From: Streptomyces sp. A0642
GTDB lineage: Bacteria; Actinomycetota; Actinomycetes; Streptomycetales; Streptomycetaceae
NCBI RefSeq assembly: GCF_004795105.1
Contig: NZ_SSBL01000001.1
Span: 780,597 to 844,596, forward strand
Length of the DNA stretch: 64,000 nucleotides
Direction: 5' to 3'
The translations under genes were made by a program, and so were the position numbers. The notes beneath the pieces were generated by a model that was not told the DNA's origin, did not search any database, and saw nothing but the letters and a program-made list of their open reading frames with translations. Each line of letters begins with the position of its first letter. The first letter of the stretch is position 1. This document shows positions 8,777 through 18,216 of the stretch, one piece after another.

Positions 8777-11700
8777 ATGGGCAAGAGAGACCCGTTCACA
8801 CGGTCGAGGAGAAGCGGAGCCCCGCCCGCGCCGGGCGGGCGACCGAGGCGGCGGGTGCGCCCCTGGCGCCGGGCGGTCGTCATGCTGTCGAGCGCCGCGC
8901 TGAGCGTCGGGCTGTCCACGCTGCCCGCCGTGCAGGCCCAGGCGAAACCGGCCGACAGCGCCGGGGAGCGAGCCGCCGCGGCCGACTCCGGCGTGAACGT
9001 GCTCGTCTTCCACGGGCCTGCCGCCCAGCAGGACGACCCGGTGAAGAAGGCCGCGGCGGCGATCGCGAAGCTCGGCTCCGAGAACGGGTTCAAGGTCGTC
9101 GAGTCCGAGGACGCGAGCGTGTTCAACGCCGCCGGCCTCGCCGACTACCGAGGCGTGGTGTTCCTGTCGGCCGACGGTGTGACGCTCAGTGCCGAGGAGG
9201 AGGCCGCGTTCAAGGCGTACATCAGTGACGGCGGCGGTTTCGTCGGCGTGCACGACGCCGCGCGGGCCCAGTCCGACTCCTCCTGGTTCACCGGGCTGAT
9301 CGGCAGCCGTCCGGCGCTGGGTCTGCCCGACGCCGAGAAGGTCGTCGAGAGCGCGGTCAGCGGGGACAACCCGCCGAACGAGTCGAAGGACAAGCTGTTC
9401 GACGGCAAGAACGACACCAAGTGGCTGACCTTCGATCCGACCGGCTGGGTCACCGCGAAGCTCGCCAAGCCCGTCGCGATCGTCAACTACGCGCTGACCT
9501 CCGGCAATGACTACACGGGACGCGACCCCAAGGACTGGAAACTCCAGGGGTCGGACGACGGCAAGACGTGGAAGACCCTGGACACTCGGAGCGGCGAGAC
9601 CTTCACCTCGCGCGGCCAGACCAGGCAGTTCCAGTTCACCAACAAGGACGCCTACCAGAACTACCGGCTGGAGATCACCGCGAACGGCGGTGAGCCGCTG
9701 ATCCAGCTCGCCGAGCTGCGGCTCTTCACCGCCAACCCGACGCCGCCGCAGGACTCGAAGGTCCAGCAGGCCGTCGTCGACGTGACGGACCGCCGGCACC
9801 CGGCCAACAAGGGGCTGCCCCTCAACTGGACCCGCTCCGACCAGTGGATCAACTGGGACCCCAACCCCATCGGCAAGGTCCACACCCTCGCCCAGGTGGA
9901 GGAGAACGCGTACAAGCCGGGCCTCAGCGCCAACGGCCCCTTCCACCCGATCTCGTGGTGCCGTGACTACGAGGGCGGCAGGTCCTTCTACACCGGCATG
10001 GGGCGCACCGAGGAGAGCTACACCAGCGACCCGAAGTTCCAGGACCACCTCCTCGGCGCCATCGAGTGGACCACCGGCATGGTGCGGGGTGACTGTCAGG
10101 CCACCATCGCGTCCAACTACACCACCGAGCGGCTGACCGCCCAGAACAAGGCCGGGCAGCTGGACCAGATCGGTGAGCCGCACGGTCTGACCATGGCGCC
10201 CGACGGCAAGGCCTTCTACATCGGCAAGGCCGCCTGCCCGTCCGGAGCGGTCGTCGACTGGAACGACCCCAAGGTCGGCCTGGGCTGCGGCACCATCCAC
10301 CAGTGGGACCCCGCCACCAAGAAGGTCAAACTGCTCACCACGCTCGACGTGATGGGGAACCGGGGCAGTGGCGACGAACTGGTCAAGAACGAGGAAGGCC
10401 TCATCGGCATCACCCTCGACCCGAAGTTCGAGAAGAACGGGTGGATGTACATCTTCTGGATGCCGCACGACTCGATCGACCGTGACAAGCGGATCGGCCA
10501 GCGGACGGTCTCCCGGCTCACCTACGACTTCGGGTCGGACTCCATCGACCAGGGCACCCGCAAGGACCTGCTGCACTGGGACACCCAGATCCACAGCTGC
10601 TGCCACGCCGGTGGCGGGATGGCCTTCGACAGGAACGGCAATCTCTACATCGGCTCCGGTGACAACAACTCCTCGGGCGGCTCGGGAGGGTACTCCGGGA
10701 ACAACTGGACCGAGGAGTACAAGGGTGTCTCCTTCCAGGACGCCCGCCGCACGGCCGGCAACACGAACAACCTGAACGGGAAGATCCTCCGGATCCACCC
10801 CGAGCCGGACGGCACGTACACCATTCCCCAGGGCAACCTCTTCCCGCCGGGAACGGACAAGACCCGTCCCGAGATCTATGTGATGGGTGTCCGCAACATC
10901 GCGCGGCTGTCCGTCGACCCGGTGCACAACTGGCTGAACGCCGGCTGGGTCGGCCCGGACGCCGGCGCGCCCGATCCCGAGCTGGGTCCGGCCAAGTACG
11001 AGACGGCCACGGTCATCACGTCCGCGGGCAACCAGGGCTGGCCGTACTGCATGGGGAACAAGCAGCCCTACCGCGACCGCAGCAACACCGACGCCAAGAA
11101 GCTCACCGGCTGGTACGACTGCGACCACCTCAAGAACGAGTCGCCGCGCAACACCGGTCTGACGGACATCCCGGCGGCCCGCGACAACATGATCTGGTTC
11201 TCGCCCCAGGGCGGCGGCCCGGTCTACCCCGAGCGCTCCGACGGCAGCGGCCTGCCGTCGTACGTCGAGAGCGAGGCCACGTACACGGAGCCGTACTTCA
11301 AGGGCGGCGGCCAGGCCGTCATGTCGGGTCCGACCTACCACCGCTCCCAGGTGAACACGGAGAGCGGCGACGCCTGGCCGGCGTACTGGGAGGACAAGTG
11401 GTTCATCGGCGACGAGTCCAACGCCAACAACCGCGTCGCGGTGACGGTCGACCCGGACCGCGTCAAGGACGCGGGCGCGCCGGCCTTCGGTGAGGACCTC
11501 CGCAGCATCATCGCGCCCGGCGGCGGGGCCACCCAGCTGCAGAGCTGGATGGACGCCAAGTTCGGTCCCGACGGCGCCCTGTACATGCTCGACTACGCGG
11601 GCGGCTTCTTCAGCCTGCACCCCAACCAGAAGCTCATCCGCATCAGCTACCACGGTGGGCCGGCCACCCCGAACCCGCAGGCCGCGGGAGCGCGCGTGGT

Positions 11701-12814
11701 CACGCAGAGCAAGCCGAAGACGGTGGCCTTCTCCGGCGCCAGGGCCGGCGGGGTGGCGTGGGAGTGGGACTTCGGCGACGGCAGCGCGCCCTCGCACGAG
11801 GCCGCTCCGACGCACACGTACGCCGACTACGGCACGTACCACGCGAAGCTGACGGTCACCTACGCGGACGGTGAGAAGGCCACCGCGACGATCGACGCGA
11901 AGGCCGGCTGCTCCGCTCCGGACGCACGCAGGACCGTGAGGCTGCTCGACACCGACACGGGTGTGGCCAACCACAAGGCCGGTGGCGGCTGCACCGTCAA
12001 CGACCTGATCGACGACGAGGCGTCCTGGCCGAACCACGGCGAGTTCGTCAGTCACGTCAGCAGTGTGGTCAACGACCTCCGCAAGCAGGACGTCCTGGAC
12101 AACAAGGAGGCGTCGGCGATCGGCAAGGCCGCCGCGCAGAGCCGGATCGGCAAGGTCGCCGGATACCGCCCGCTCTTCGACGGGACGGCGGCGAGCCTGG
12201 CCGACTGGCGGCAGGCGGGGCCGGGGAAGTTCTCGCTCCAGTCCGACGGCACCCTGCGCACCTCCGGCGGCATGGGGATGCTCTGGTACGCCGGGAAGGA
12301 GCTCGGGGACTTCTCCGTGAGACTCCGGTTCCGGGACGTGGCGCCGGGCACCGCCCATGCCAACACGGGCGTCTTCATCAGGTTCCCGGATCCACGGACG
12401 CCCCTGGCCGACCGTCCGGCCGGCAGTTGCGGGACGGTCGGCTCGGCCCGCACCGCCCAGGAGTGGCTCGCCGTCTACTGCGGACAGGAGATCCAGATCT
12501 ACGACGGCTCCGGGGGCGAGGCCCAGAAGACCGGCTCGGTGTACAACTTCAAGCCGGTGGGTCTCGACAAGGCGGGGGTGACCCCCAAGGGCCAGTGGAA
12601 CGACTACGAGATCCGTGCGGTCGGACAGCACTACACGATCATCCGCAACGGCGAGGTGATCAACGAGTTCGACAACACACCGGGCAAGGCGTCGTCCCGG
12701 GCGGGCGACCCGCCCACGGACCTGCGCCAGTTCCTCAGCGGGTACATCGGGCTGCAGAACCACAGCGACAACGACCTGGCCGAGTTCCGCGACATCCGGG
12801 TGCGGAACCTGTAG
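8777..12814 (+). CDS. Secreted multidomain ThuA / discoidin / sorbosone dehydrogenase / PKD / DUF1080 protein
   Basis: 1345-aa exported protein starting at ATG 8777 (AAGGAG just upstream). Order: Arg-rich signal peptide (1-57); first half of a ThuA-like domain (about 72-170, NVLVFHGP and GVHDAAR); an inserted F5/8-C (discoidin)-like domain (about 198-320); remainder of ThuA (about 333-432, DVTDRRHPA, GRSFYTGMG); glucose/sorbosone dehydrogenase-like beta-propeller (about 452-960, GLIGITLDPKF, HAGGGMAFDRNGNLYIGSGD, GVRNIARLSVDP); PKD (about 975-1037, WEWDFGDG); the 80-aa Cys-containing domain shared with the cupredoxin protein (about 1048-1124); and DUF1080/3-keto-disaccharide hydrolase-like (1131-1345). 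These families all touch oxidised sugars, so I infer extracellular oxidation and cleavage of a glycoside. Substrate unknown. Confidence 0.9.
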   Translation: MGKRDPFTRSRRSGAPPAPGGRPRRRVRPWRRAVVMLSSAALSVGLSTLPAVQAQAKPADSAGERAAAADSGVNVLVFHGPAAQQDDPVKKAAAAIAKLGSENGFKVVESEDASVFNAAGLADYRGVVFLSADGVTLSAEEEAAFKAYISDGGGFVGVHDAARAQSDSSWFTGLIGSRPALGLPDAEKVVESAVSGDNPPNESKDKLFDGKNDTKWLTFDPTGWVTAKLAKPVAIVNYALTSGNDYTGRDPKDWKLQGSDDGKTWKTLDTRSGETFTSRGQTRQFQFTNKDAYQNYRLEITANGGEPLIQLAELRLFTANPTPPQDSKVQQAVVDVTDRRHPANKGLPLNWTRSDQWINWDPNPIGKVHTLAQVEENAYKPGLSANGPFHPISWCRDYEGGRSFYTGMGRTEESYTSDPKFQDHLLGAIEWTTGMVRGDCQATIASNYTTERLTAQNKAGQLDQIGEPHGLTMAPDGKAFYIGKAACPSGAVVDWNDPKVGLGCGTIHQWDPATKKVKLLTTLDVMGNRGSGDELVKNEEGLIGITLDPKFEKNGWMYIFWMPHDSIDRDKRIGQRTVSRLTYDFGSDSIDQGTRKDLLHWDTQIHSCCHAGGGMAFDRNGNLYIGSGDNNSSGGSGGYSGNNWTEEYKGVSFQDARRTAGNTNNLNGKILRIHPEPDGTYTIPQGNLFPPGTDKTRPEIYVMGVRNIARLSVDPVHNWLNAGWVGPDAGAPDPELGPAKYETATVITSAGNQGWPYCMGNKQPYRDRSNTDAKKLTGWYDCDHLKNESPRNTGLTDIPAARDNMIWFSPQGGGPVYPERSDGSGLPSYVESEATYTEPYFKGGGQAVMSGPTYHRSQVNTESGDAWPAYWEDKWFIGDESNANNRVAVTVDPDRVKDAGAPAFGEDLRSIIAPGGGATQLQSWMDAKFGPDGALYMLDYAGGFFSLHPNQKLIRISYHGGPATPNPQAAGARVVTQSKPKTVAFSGARAGGVAWEWDFGDGSAPSHEAAPTHTYADYGTYHAKLTVTYADGEKATATIDAKAGCSAPDARRTVRLLDTDTGVANHKAGGGCTVNDLIDDEASWPNHGEFVSHVSSVVNDLRKQDVLDNKEASAIGKAAAQSRIGKVAGYRPLFDGTAASLADWRQAGPGKFSLQSDGTLRTSGGMGMLWYAGKELGDFSVRLRFRDVAPGTAHANTGVFIRFPDPRTPLADRPAGSCGTVGSARTAQEWLAVYCGQEIQIYDGSGGEAQKTGSVYNFKPVGLDKAGVTPKGQWNDYEIRAVGQHYTIIRNGEVINEFDNTPGKASSRAGDPPTDLRQFLSGYIGLQNHSDNDLAEFRDIRVRNL

Positions 12815-12840
12815 CAGGGGCGCATGCGGGCAAGCAGGCC

Positions 12841-12868
12841 GGGACCGCGGCCGTGGGGCCGCGGTCCC
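12841..12868. terminator. Hairpin terminator after ThuA-type gene
   Basis: A 12-bp perfect stem (GGGACCGCGGCC with its complement) around a GTGG tetraloop, 26 bp after the stop codon. Confidence 0.8.
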
Positions 12869-13012
12869 GGCCGCGTCCCCGCCGGTGGGCGGCCGTTCCT
12901 CCACGCGATGCCGCCCGGCACCGCGAGGCGTGAGGAACGGCCGTCCTGCTGTCCCGGGAAAGCGCCGGGATCAGCAGTCAGGTGACCGGCCTGGTCGAAC
13001 GTCAAGCTGAGT

Positions 13013-13024
13013 ATCCGTACGGAT
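13013..13024. promoter_or_regulatory. 12-bp perfect palindrome, possible operator
   Basis: ATCCGTACGGAT is self-complementary and lies 34 bp upstream of the small membrane-protein start, a position where a repressor or activator could act. No regulator can be assigned. Confidence 0.3.
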
Positions 13025-13058
13025 GGCGCCCGCCGATCATGGTCGGCAGTCTGGACAC

Positions 13059-13202
13059 ATGAACGCATCTCGCTCGCATGTCCGAACCGCTCCCCTCCAC
13101 CCCGCTCAGCGCCGCGTGGCGGCGGGCATGCTGATCGGGGGTGCCGTCGCCTTCGTCTGGGCCGGGGCGATCCTCTACACCCTGGCGTCCTGGATCCTCT
13201 AG
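13059..13202 (+). CDS. Small single-span membrane protein
   Basis: A 47-codon ORF: a basic N-terminal half (about 22 residues, several Arg and His) then one hydrophobic helix of about 24 residues starting GMLIGGAVAFVWAG and ending at the C-terminus. Third positions are almost all G or C, matching real genes here. The ribosome site is weak (GGAC). It ends 22 bp before the convergent stop of the reductase gene. Function unknown; the layout suggests a tail-anchored small membrane protein. Confidence 0.5.
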   Translation: MNASRSHVRTAPLHPAQRRVAAGMLIGGAVAFVWAGAILYTLASWIL

Positions 13203-13224
13203 GCCGCCCGGGGCTGCCGGGGCG

Positions 13225-14415
13225 TCAGCGCACGTCCGCCACCCGGAAGCGCAGACCGGCGCCGCGCAGCCGCTCCAGCAGCGCGTCTCCCATGGCGACG
13301 GCCGTCGTGACCTGCCCCGAGGTGGGCGGCAGCTCGTCGAGCGCCAGGCACAGCGCCGATTCCGCCAGCATCTTCGCCGTCTCGCCGTAACCCGGATCAC
13401 CGCCCGAGACCTCGGTGAGGACCCGGCGGCCACCGCCCTCGCCGACGAACCGGACCGTGAACCAGCTCCGGTCGCGGCGCTCCTCGTCCGGGCCGGACCC
13501 GGGCTCGTAGCGGTCCATCAGCCAGCTCCGTACCGCCGGAACCTGCGCCGCGCCGACCAGCACCCCCACCGCCGCGGTGCCTGCCAGGGCCAGCGGGAGA
13601 TGCTTCACCGAGGCGTAGTGCCGGTAGCGGAAGTCGGGGCCGTAGCGGGGGAGTGCGCGGGCCGAACGCTTCACGATCTGCGCGTCGAGCGTCGGCAGGG
13701 GCAGCGCCCAGGTGCCGGTCTCCGCGCTGAAGCGGGGCACGCCGAGCGGGGCGGCGGCGCGGCGGGCGACCAGCCGGGGCTCGTGGAGACGGCGCTCCCT
13801 GGCGGCGCGCACCATCTGCGGGCCGCGGCCCATGATGGTGAGGGTGGAGGCCAGCGTGCCGCCCGAGATGAAGGCGTTGGAGCGGACGAATCCGTCGATG
13901 CGGAGCGGAACGTCCTCGGGCAGCTGCTGGACCGTGAAGTACACGCCCAGATCGTGCGGTACGGAGTCGAAGCCGCACGCGTGCAGGATCCGGGCCCCGG
14001 TCTCGCGCGCCCGGGCGTCGTGCTCCAGATACGTCCGGTCGGCGAACTCCGGCTCACCCGAGAGATCCGTGTAGTCCGTCCCCGCCTCGGCGCAGGCGGC
14101 GACCAGCTTCTTTCCGTACCAGATGTACGGGCCGACGGTGGTGGCCACCACATGGGTGGACTCGGCCAGTTCGCGCAGCGCGTCCGCGTCGTCGGCGTCG
14201 GCGCGCAGCAGCGGCAGGTCCGCGCAGTGGGGATGCAGCGCGGTGAGCCGGTCGCGCAGCTCTTCCAGTTTGGCGCGATTGCGCCCCGCCAGGGCCCAGC
14301 GGCAGCCGTCCGGGGCGTGGGCCGCCAGATACGCGGCGGTGAGTTCACCCACGAAGCCGGTAGCGCCGAAGAGGACTACGTCATAGGGGCGTGGTGCCCC
14401 GCTCTGCCTGTTCAC
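13225..14415 (-). CDS. Saccharopine dehydrogenase NADP-binding family (trans-acting enoyl reductase-like)
   Basis: 396-aa Rossmann-fold protein. The N-terminal YDVVLFGATGFVGELTA binds NAD(P), followed by WALAGRNRAKLEEL. The rest matches the saccharopine dehydrogenase-like family that in mycobacteria includes the trans-acting enoyl reductase of phthiocerol/phenolic glycolipid synthesis; here it is more safely called a putative lipid-modifying reductase. GTG 14415 has GGAGG six bases upstream. It is divergent from a beta-oxidation operon, which fits a role in fatty-acyl chemistry. Confidence 0.85.
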   Translation of the reverse strand: MNRQSGAPRPYDVVLFGATGFVGELTAAYLAAHAPDGCRWALAGRNRAKLEELRDRLTALHPHCADLPLLRADADDADALRELAESTHVVATTVGPYIWYGKKLVAACAEAGTDYTDLSGEPEFADRTYLEHDARARETGARILHACGFDSVPHDLGVYFTVQQLPEDVPLRIDGFVRSNAFISGGTLASTLTIMGRGPQMVRAARERRLHEPRLVARRAAAPLGVPRFSAETGTWALPLPTLDAQIVKRSARALPRYGPDFRYRHYASVKHLPLALAGTAAVGVLVGAAQVPAVRSWLMDRYEPGSGPDEERRDRSWFTVRFVGEGGGRRVLTEVSGGDPGYGETAKMLAESALCLALDELPPTSGQVTTAVAMGDALLERLRGAGLRFRVADVR

Positions 14416-14549
14416 GAGTGCCTCCGCGAGGGCTGCGCCGATGTGGCAGGCAGAGGGTAGCGGAGCTGTACGTGGCGCTGCGCGACCGGGGAGGCCGCGT
14501 GCGAGAAGATCAGCCACGAAGGAACTAAGCGCTTGCTCGCTCCAAGGGG

Positions 14550-14578
14550 TTGTGCGGAGGGCGGCGCGTTCTTAGCAT
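14550..14578 (+). promoter_or_regulatory. Candidate -35/-10 promoter of the beta-oxidation operon
   Basis: TTGTGC at 14550-14555 and TAGCAT at 14573-14578 are separated by 17 bp, a good fit to a housekeeping (HrdB-type) promoter. The expected start, around 14584-14586, falls inside the palindrome described next. Confidence 0.5.
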
Positions 14579-14581
14579 CAT

Positions 14582-14594
14582 CGATGTTACATCG
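14582..14594. promoter_or_regulatory. Palindromic operator CGATGT-T-ACATCG
   Basis: 13-bp inverted repeat with perfect 6-bp arms, overlapping the predicted transcription start and 26 bp before the CoA-transferase start codon. Placement just after the -10 fits a repressor. Candidates are the MerR regulator at the far end of the operon and the nearby TetR. Confidence 0.5.
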
Positions 14595-14619
14595 GTTGTG
14601 TCATACCGCCGGAGGCTCG

Positions 14620-15780
14620 ATGGCAACGACAGGGAACGGCTCGCACGGGTCGCGCGGCCCGCTGGCCGGGGTGCGCGTGGTCGAGCTGGCGGGCATCGGG
14701 CCCGGCCCGTTCGCCGCGATGCTCCTGGCCGATCTGGGCGCCGACGTGGTGCGGGTCGACCGGCCCGGCGGGGCCGGCCTCGGCATCGAGCCGGCCGGTG
14801 ACCTCACCAACCGCAACAAGCGCTCCGTCCTGGTCGACCTCAAGGCCGCGACCGGTCCGGACACGGTCCTGGACCTGGCCGAGCGCGCGGACGTCCTGAT
14901 CGAGGGCTACCGGCCCGGGGTCGCCGAACGCCTGGGCGTCGGACCGGACGCCTGCCTGGCCCGCAATCCTCAGCTCGTCTACGGACGGATGACCGGCTGG
15001 GGCCAGGACGGCCCCCTCGCGGAGCGGGCCGGGCACGACATCGCCTACATCGCCGTCACCGGGGCCCTCTCGATGATCGGCACGGCGGGGGAGCCGCCCG
15101 TCGTCCCGGCCAACCTGCTCGGCGACTACGCCGGCGGCTCGCTCTACCTCGTCGTCGGCATCCTCGCCGCCCTCCAGCACGCCCGGACCCCCGGCGGCAG
15201 CGGACAGGTCGTCGACGCGGCGATCGTCGACGGCACCGCGCACCTCACCATGATGATCCACGGCATGCTGCAGGCCGGTGGCTGGCAGGACCGGCGCGGC
15301 TCCAACCTCCTGGACGGGGGCTGCCCGTTCTACGGCTCGTACGAGACCGCCGACGGCGCCCACATGGCGGTCGGGCCGCTCGAGAAGCGGTTCTACGCCG
15401 AGTTCACCGAACTCCTCGGCATCGCCGAGACCGCACCCGACCGGGGCGACCTCGCCCGCTGGGACGAACTGCGCGCCCTCGTCGCCGCCCGGTTCCGCAC
15501 CCGCACCCGGGCCGAGTGGACCGAGGTCTTCGACGGCTCGGACGCCTGCGTGGCCCCCGTTCTCTCCCTGCGCGAGGCACCGCACCACCCGCACCTCGCC
15601 GCCCGCTCCACCTTCGTCGAACACGGCGGACTCACCCAGCCCGCGCCCGCGCCCCGGTTCTCGGCCACGCCCTCCTCGGTGCACAGCGGACCGGCCCTGC
15701 CGGGCGCGGACACCGAAGCCGTCGCCGCCGACTGGGGCGTACCGGCCCTGCGGACCACCCGGAAGGACACGACCGACTGA
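14620..15780 (+). CDS. CaiB/BaiF family CoA transferase or alpha-methylacyl-CoA racemase
   Basis: 386-aa class III CoA-transferase-fold protein. It has the family N-terminus GPLAGVRVVELAGIGPGPFAAMLLADLGADVVRVDRP, split here by GIGPGP, the linker VLIEGYRPGVAERLG, and GHDIAYIAVTGALSMIG with LLGDYAGGSLY. His and Asp in the last two correspond to the catalytic pair of alpha-methylacyl-CoA racemases. I therefore favour racemase over formyl-CoA transferase. It would make (S)-2-methylacyl-CoA for the acyl-CoA dehydrogenase encoded next. ATG 14620 has GGAGG at 14611. First gene of the operon; its TGA overlaps the next ATG by one base. Confidence 0.9.
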   Translation: MATTGNGSHGSRGPLAGVRVVELAGIGPGPFAAMLLADLGADVVRVDRPGGAGLGIEPAGDLTNRNKRSVLVDLKAATGPDTVLDLAERADVLIEGYRPGVAERLGVGPDACLARNPQLVYGRMTGWGQDGPLAERAGHDIAYIAVTGALSMIGTAGEPPVVPANLLGDYAGGSLYLVVGILAALQHARTPGGSGQVVDAAIVDGTAHLTMMIHGMLQAGGWQDRRGSNLLDGGCPFYGSYETADGAHMAVGPLEKRFYAEFTELLGIAETAPDRGDLARWDELRALVAARFRTRTRAEWTEVFDGSDACVAPVLSLREAPHHPHLAARSTFVEHGGLTQPAPAPRFSATPSSVHSGPALPGADTEAVAADWGVPALRTTRKDTTD

Positions 15781-16922
15781 TGCAGCGGCAGATCTTCACC
15801 GAGGAGCACGACGCGTTCCGCGAGACGGTCCGCACCTTTCTGTCCAAGGAAGTCCTCCCGTACTACGAACAGTGGGAGAAGGACGGCATCGTCTCGCGCG
15901 AGGCCTGGCGCGCCGCCGGCCGGCAAGGGCTGCTCGGCCTCGCCGTGCCCGAGGAGTACGGGGGCGGCGGTAACACCGACTTCCGCTACAGCGCCGTCCT
16001 CGCCGAGGAGTTCACCCGGGCGGGCGCCCCCGGCCTCGCGCTCGGCCTGCACAACGACATCATCGGCCCCTACCTCACCGGTCTCGCCACCGAGGAGCAG
16101 AAGCGGCGCTGGCTGCCCGGCTTCTGCAGCGGCGAGATCATCACCGCCATCGCGATGACCGAACCCGGCGCCGGCTCCGACCTCCAGGGCATCCGCACCA
16201 CCGCCGAGGACAAGGGCGACCACTGGCTGCTCAACGGCTCCAAGACGTTCATCTCCAACGGCATCCTCGCCGACCTCGTGGTCGTCGTCGCGAAGACCAC
16301 CCCGGACGGCGGCGCGAAGGGCCTCTCGCTGATCGTCGTCGAACGCGGCGCCGAGGGCTTCGAACGCGGCCGCAACCTCGAAAAGATCGGCCAGAAGTCC
16401 CAGGACACCGCGGAGTTGTTCTTCCACGACGTGCGCGTCCCCAAGGAGAACCTCCTCGGTGAACTCAACGGCGCCTTCCTCCACCTGATGACCAACCTCG
16501 CCCAGGAACGGATGGGCATAGCCGTCGCCGGGATCGCCGCCGCCGAGCACCTCCTGGAGATCACCACCACCTACGTCAAGGAGCGCGAGGCCTTCGGGCG
16601 TCCGCTCTCCAAGCTCCAGCACATCCGCTTCGAGATCGCGGAGATGGCCACCGAGTGCGCCGTCACCCGCGCCTTCCTCGACCGGTGCATCGTCGACCAC
16701 TCGGACGGGACACTCGACGCCGTGCACGCCTCCATGGCGAAGTGGTGGGCGACCGAACTGCAGAAGCGCGTCGCGGACCGCTGTCTGCAACTGCACGGCG
16801 GATACGGCTACATGGCGGAGTTCCCGGTGGCCAGGGCCTTCACCGACGGCCGTATCCAGACCATCTACGGAGGAACGACCGAGATCATGAAGGAGATCAT
16901 CGGCCGCTCGCTGCTCGCCTGA
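15780..16922 (+). CDS. Acyl-CoA dehydrogenase
   Basis: 380-aa FAD enzyme introducing the alpha-beta double bond into acyl-CoA. It shows the AMTEPGAGSDLQG flavin/substrate loop, the KTFISNG region, and the C-terminal IYGGTTEIMKEIIGR. The medium-chain catalytic Glu motif (Y-E-G-T) is G-G-T here, as in long-chain/isovaleryl types whose base sits in an earlier helix (around QHIRFEIAEMATE). ATG 15780 overlaps the previous TGA (TGATG), so translation is coupled. It feeds electrons to ETF and passes enoyl-CoA to the FadB-type protein downstream. Confidence 0.95.
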   Translation: MQRQIFTEEHDAFRETVRTFLSKEVLPYYEQWEKDGIVSREAWRAAGRQGLLGLAVPEEYGGGGNTDFRYSAVLAEEFTRAGAPGLALGLHNDIIGPYLTGLATEEQKRRWLPGFCSGEIITAIAMTEPGAGSDLQGIRTTAEDKGDHWLLNGSKTFISNGILADLVVVVAKTTPDGGAKGLSLIVVERGAEGFERGRNLEKIGQKSQDTAELFFHDVRVPKENLLGELNGAFLHLMTNLAQERMGIAVAGIAAAEHLLEITTTYVKEREAFGRPLSKLQHIRFEIAEMATECAVTRAFLDRCIVDHSDGTLDAVHASMAKWWATELQKRVADRCLQLHGGYGYMAEFPVARAFTDGRIQTIYGGTTEIMKEIIGRSLLA

Positions 16923-16970
16923 CCGCGTTCGCCACCACGCCCGCGCCACCACCCTCGAAAGGCAGCTGTC

Positions 16971-18185
<1,215 letters not shown>

Positions 18186-18216
18186 CCGTTCCCCTTCCTA
18201 CGGAGAAGACAAGCAA

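Noticed and set aside
8483..12904. Very long minus-strand open frame (over 1400 codons) opposite the ThuA-type gene
   Set aside because: It is the antisense shadow expected in GC3-rich DNA; composition is Arg/Gly/Val noise with no domain, and the plus-strand protein is full of recognised domains.
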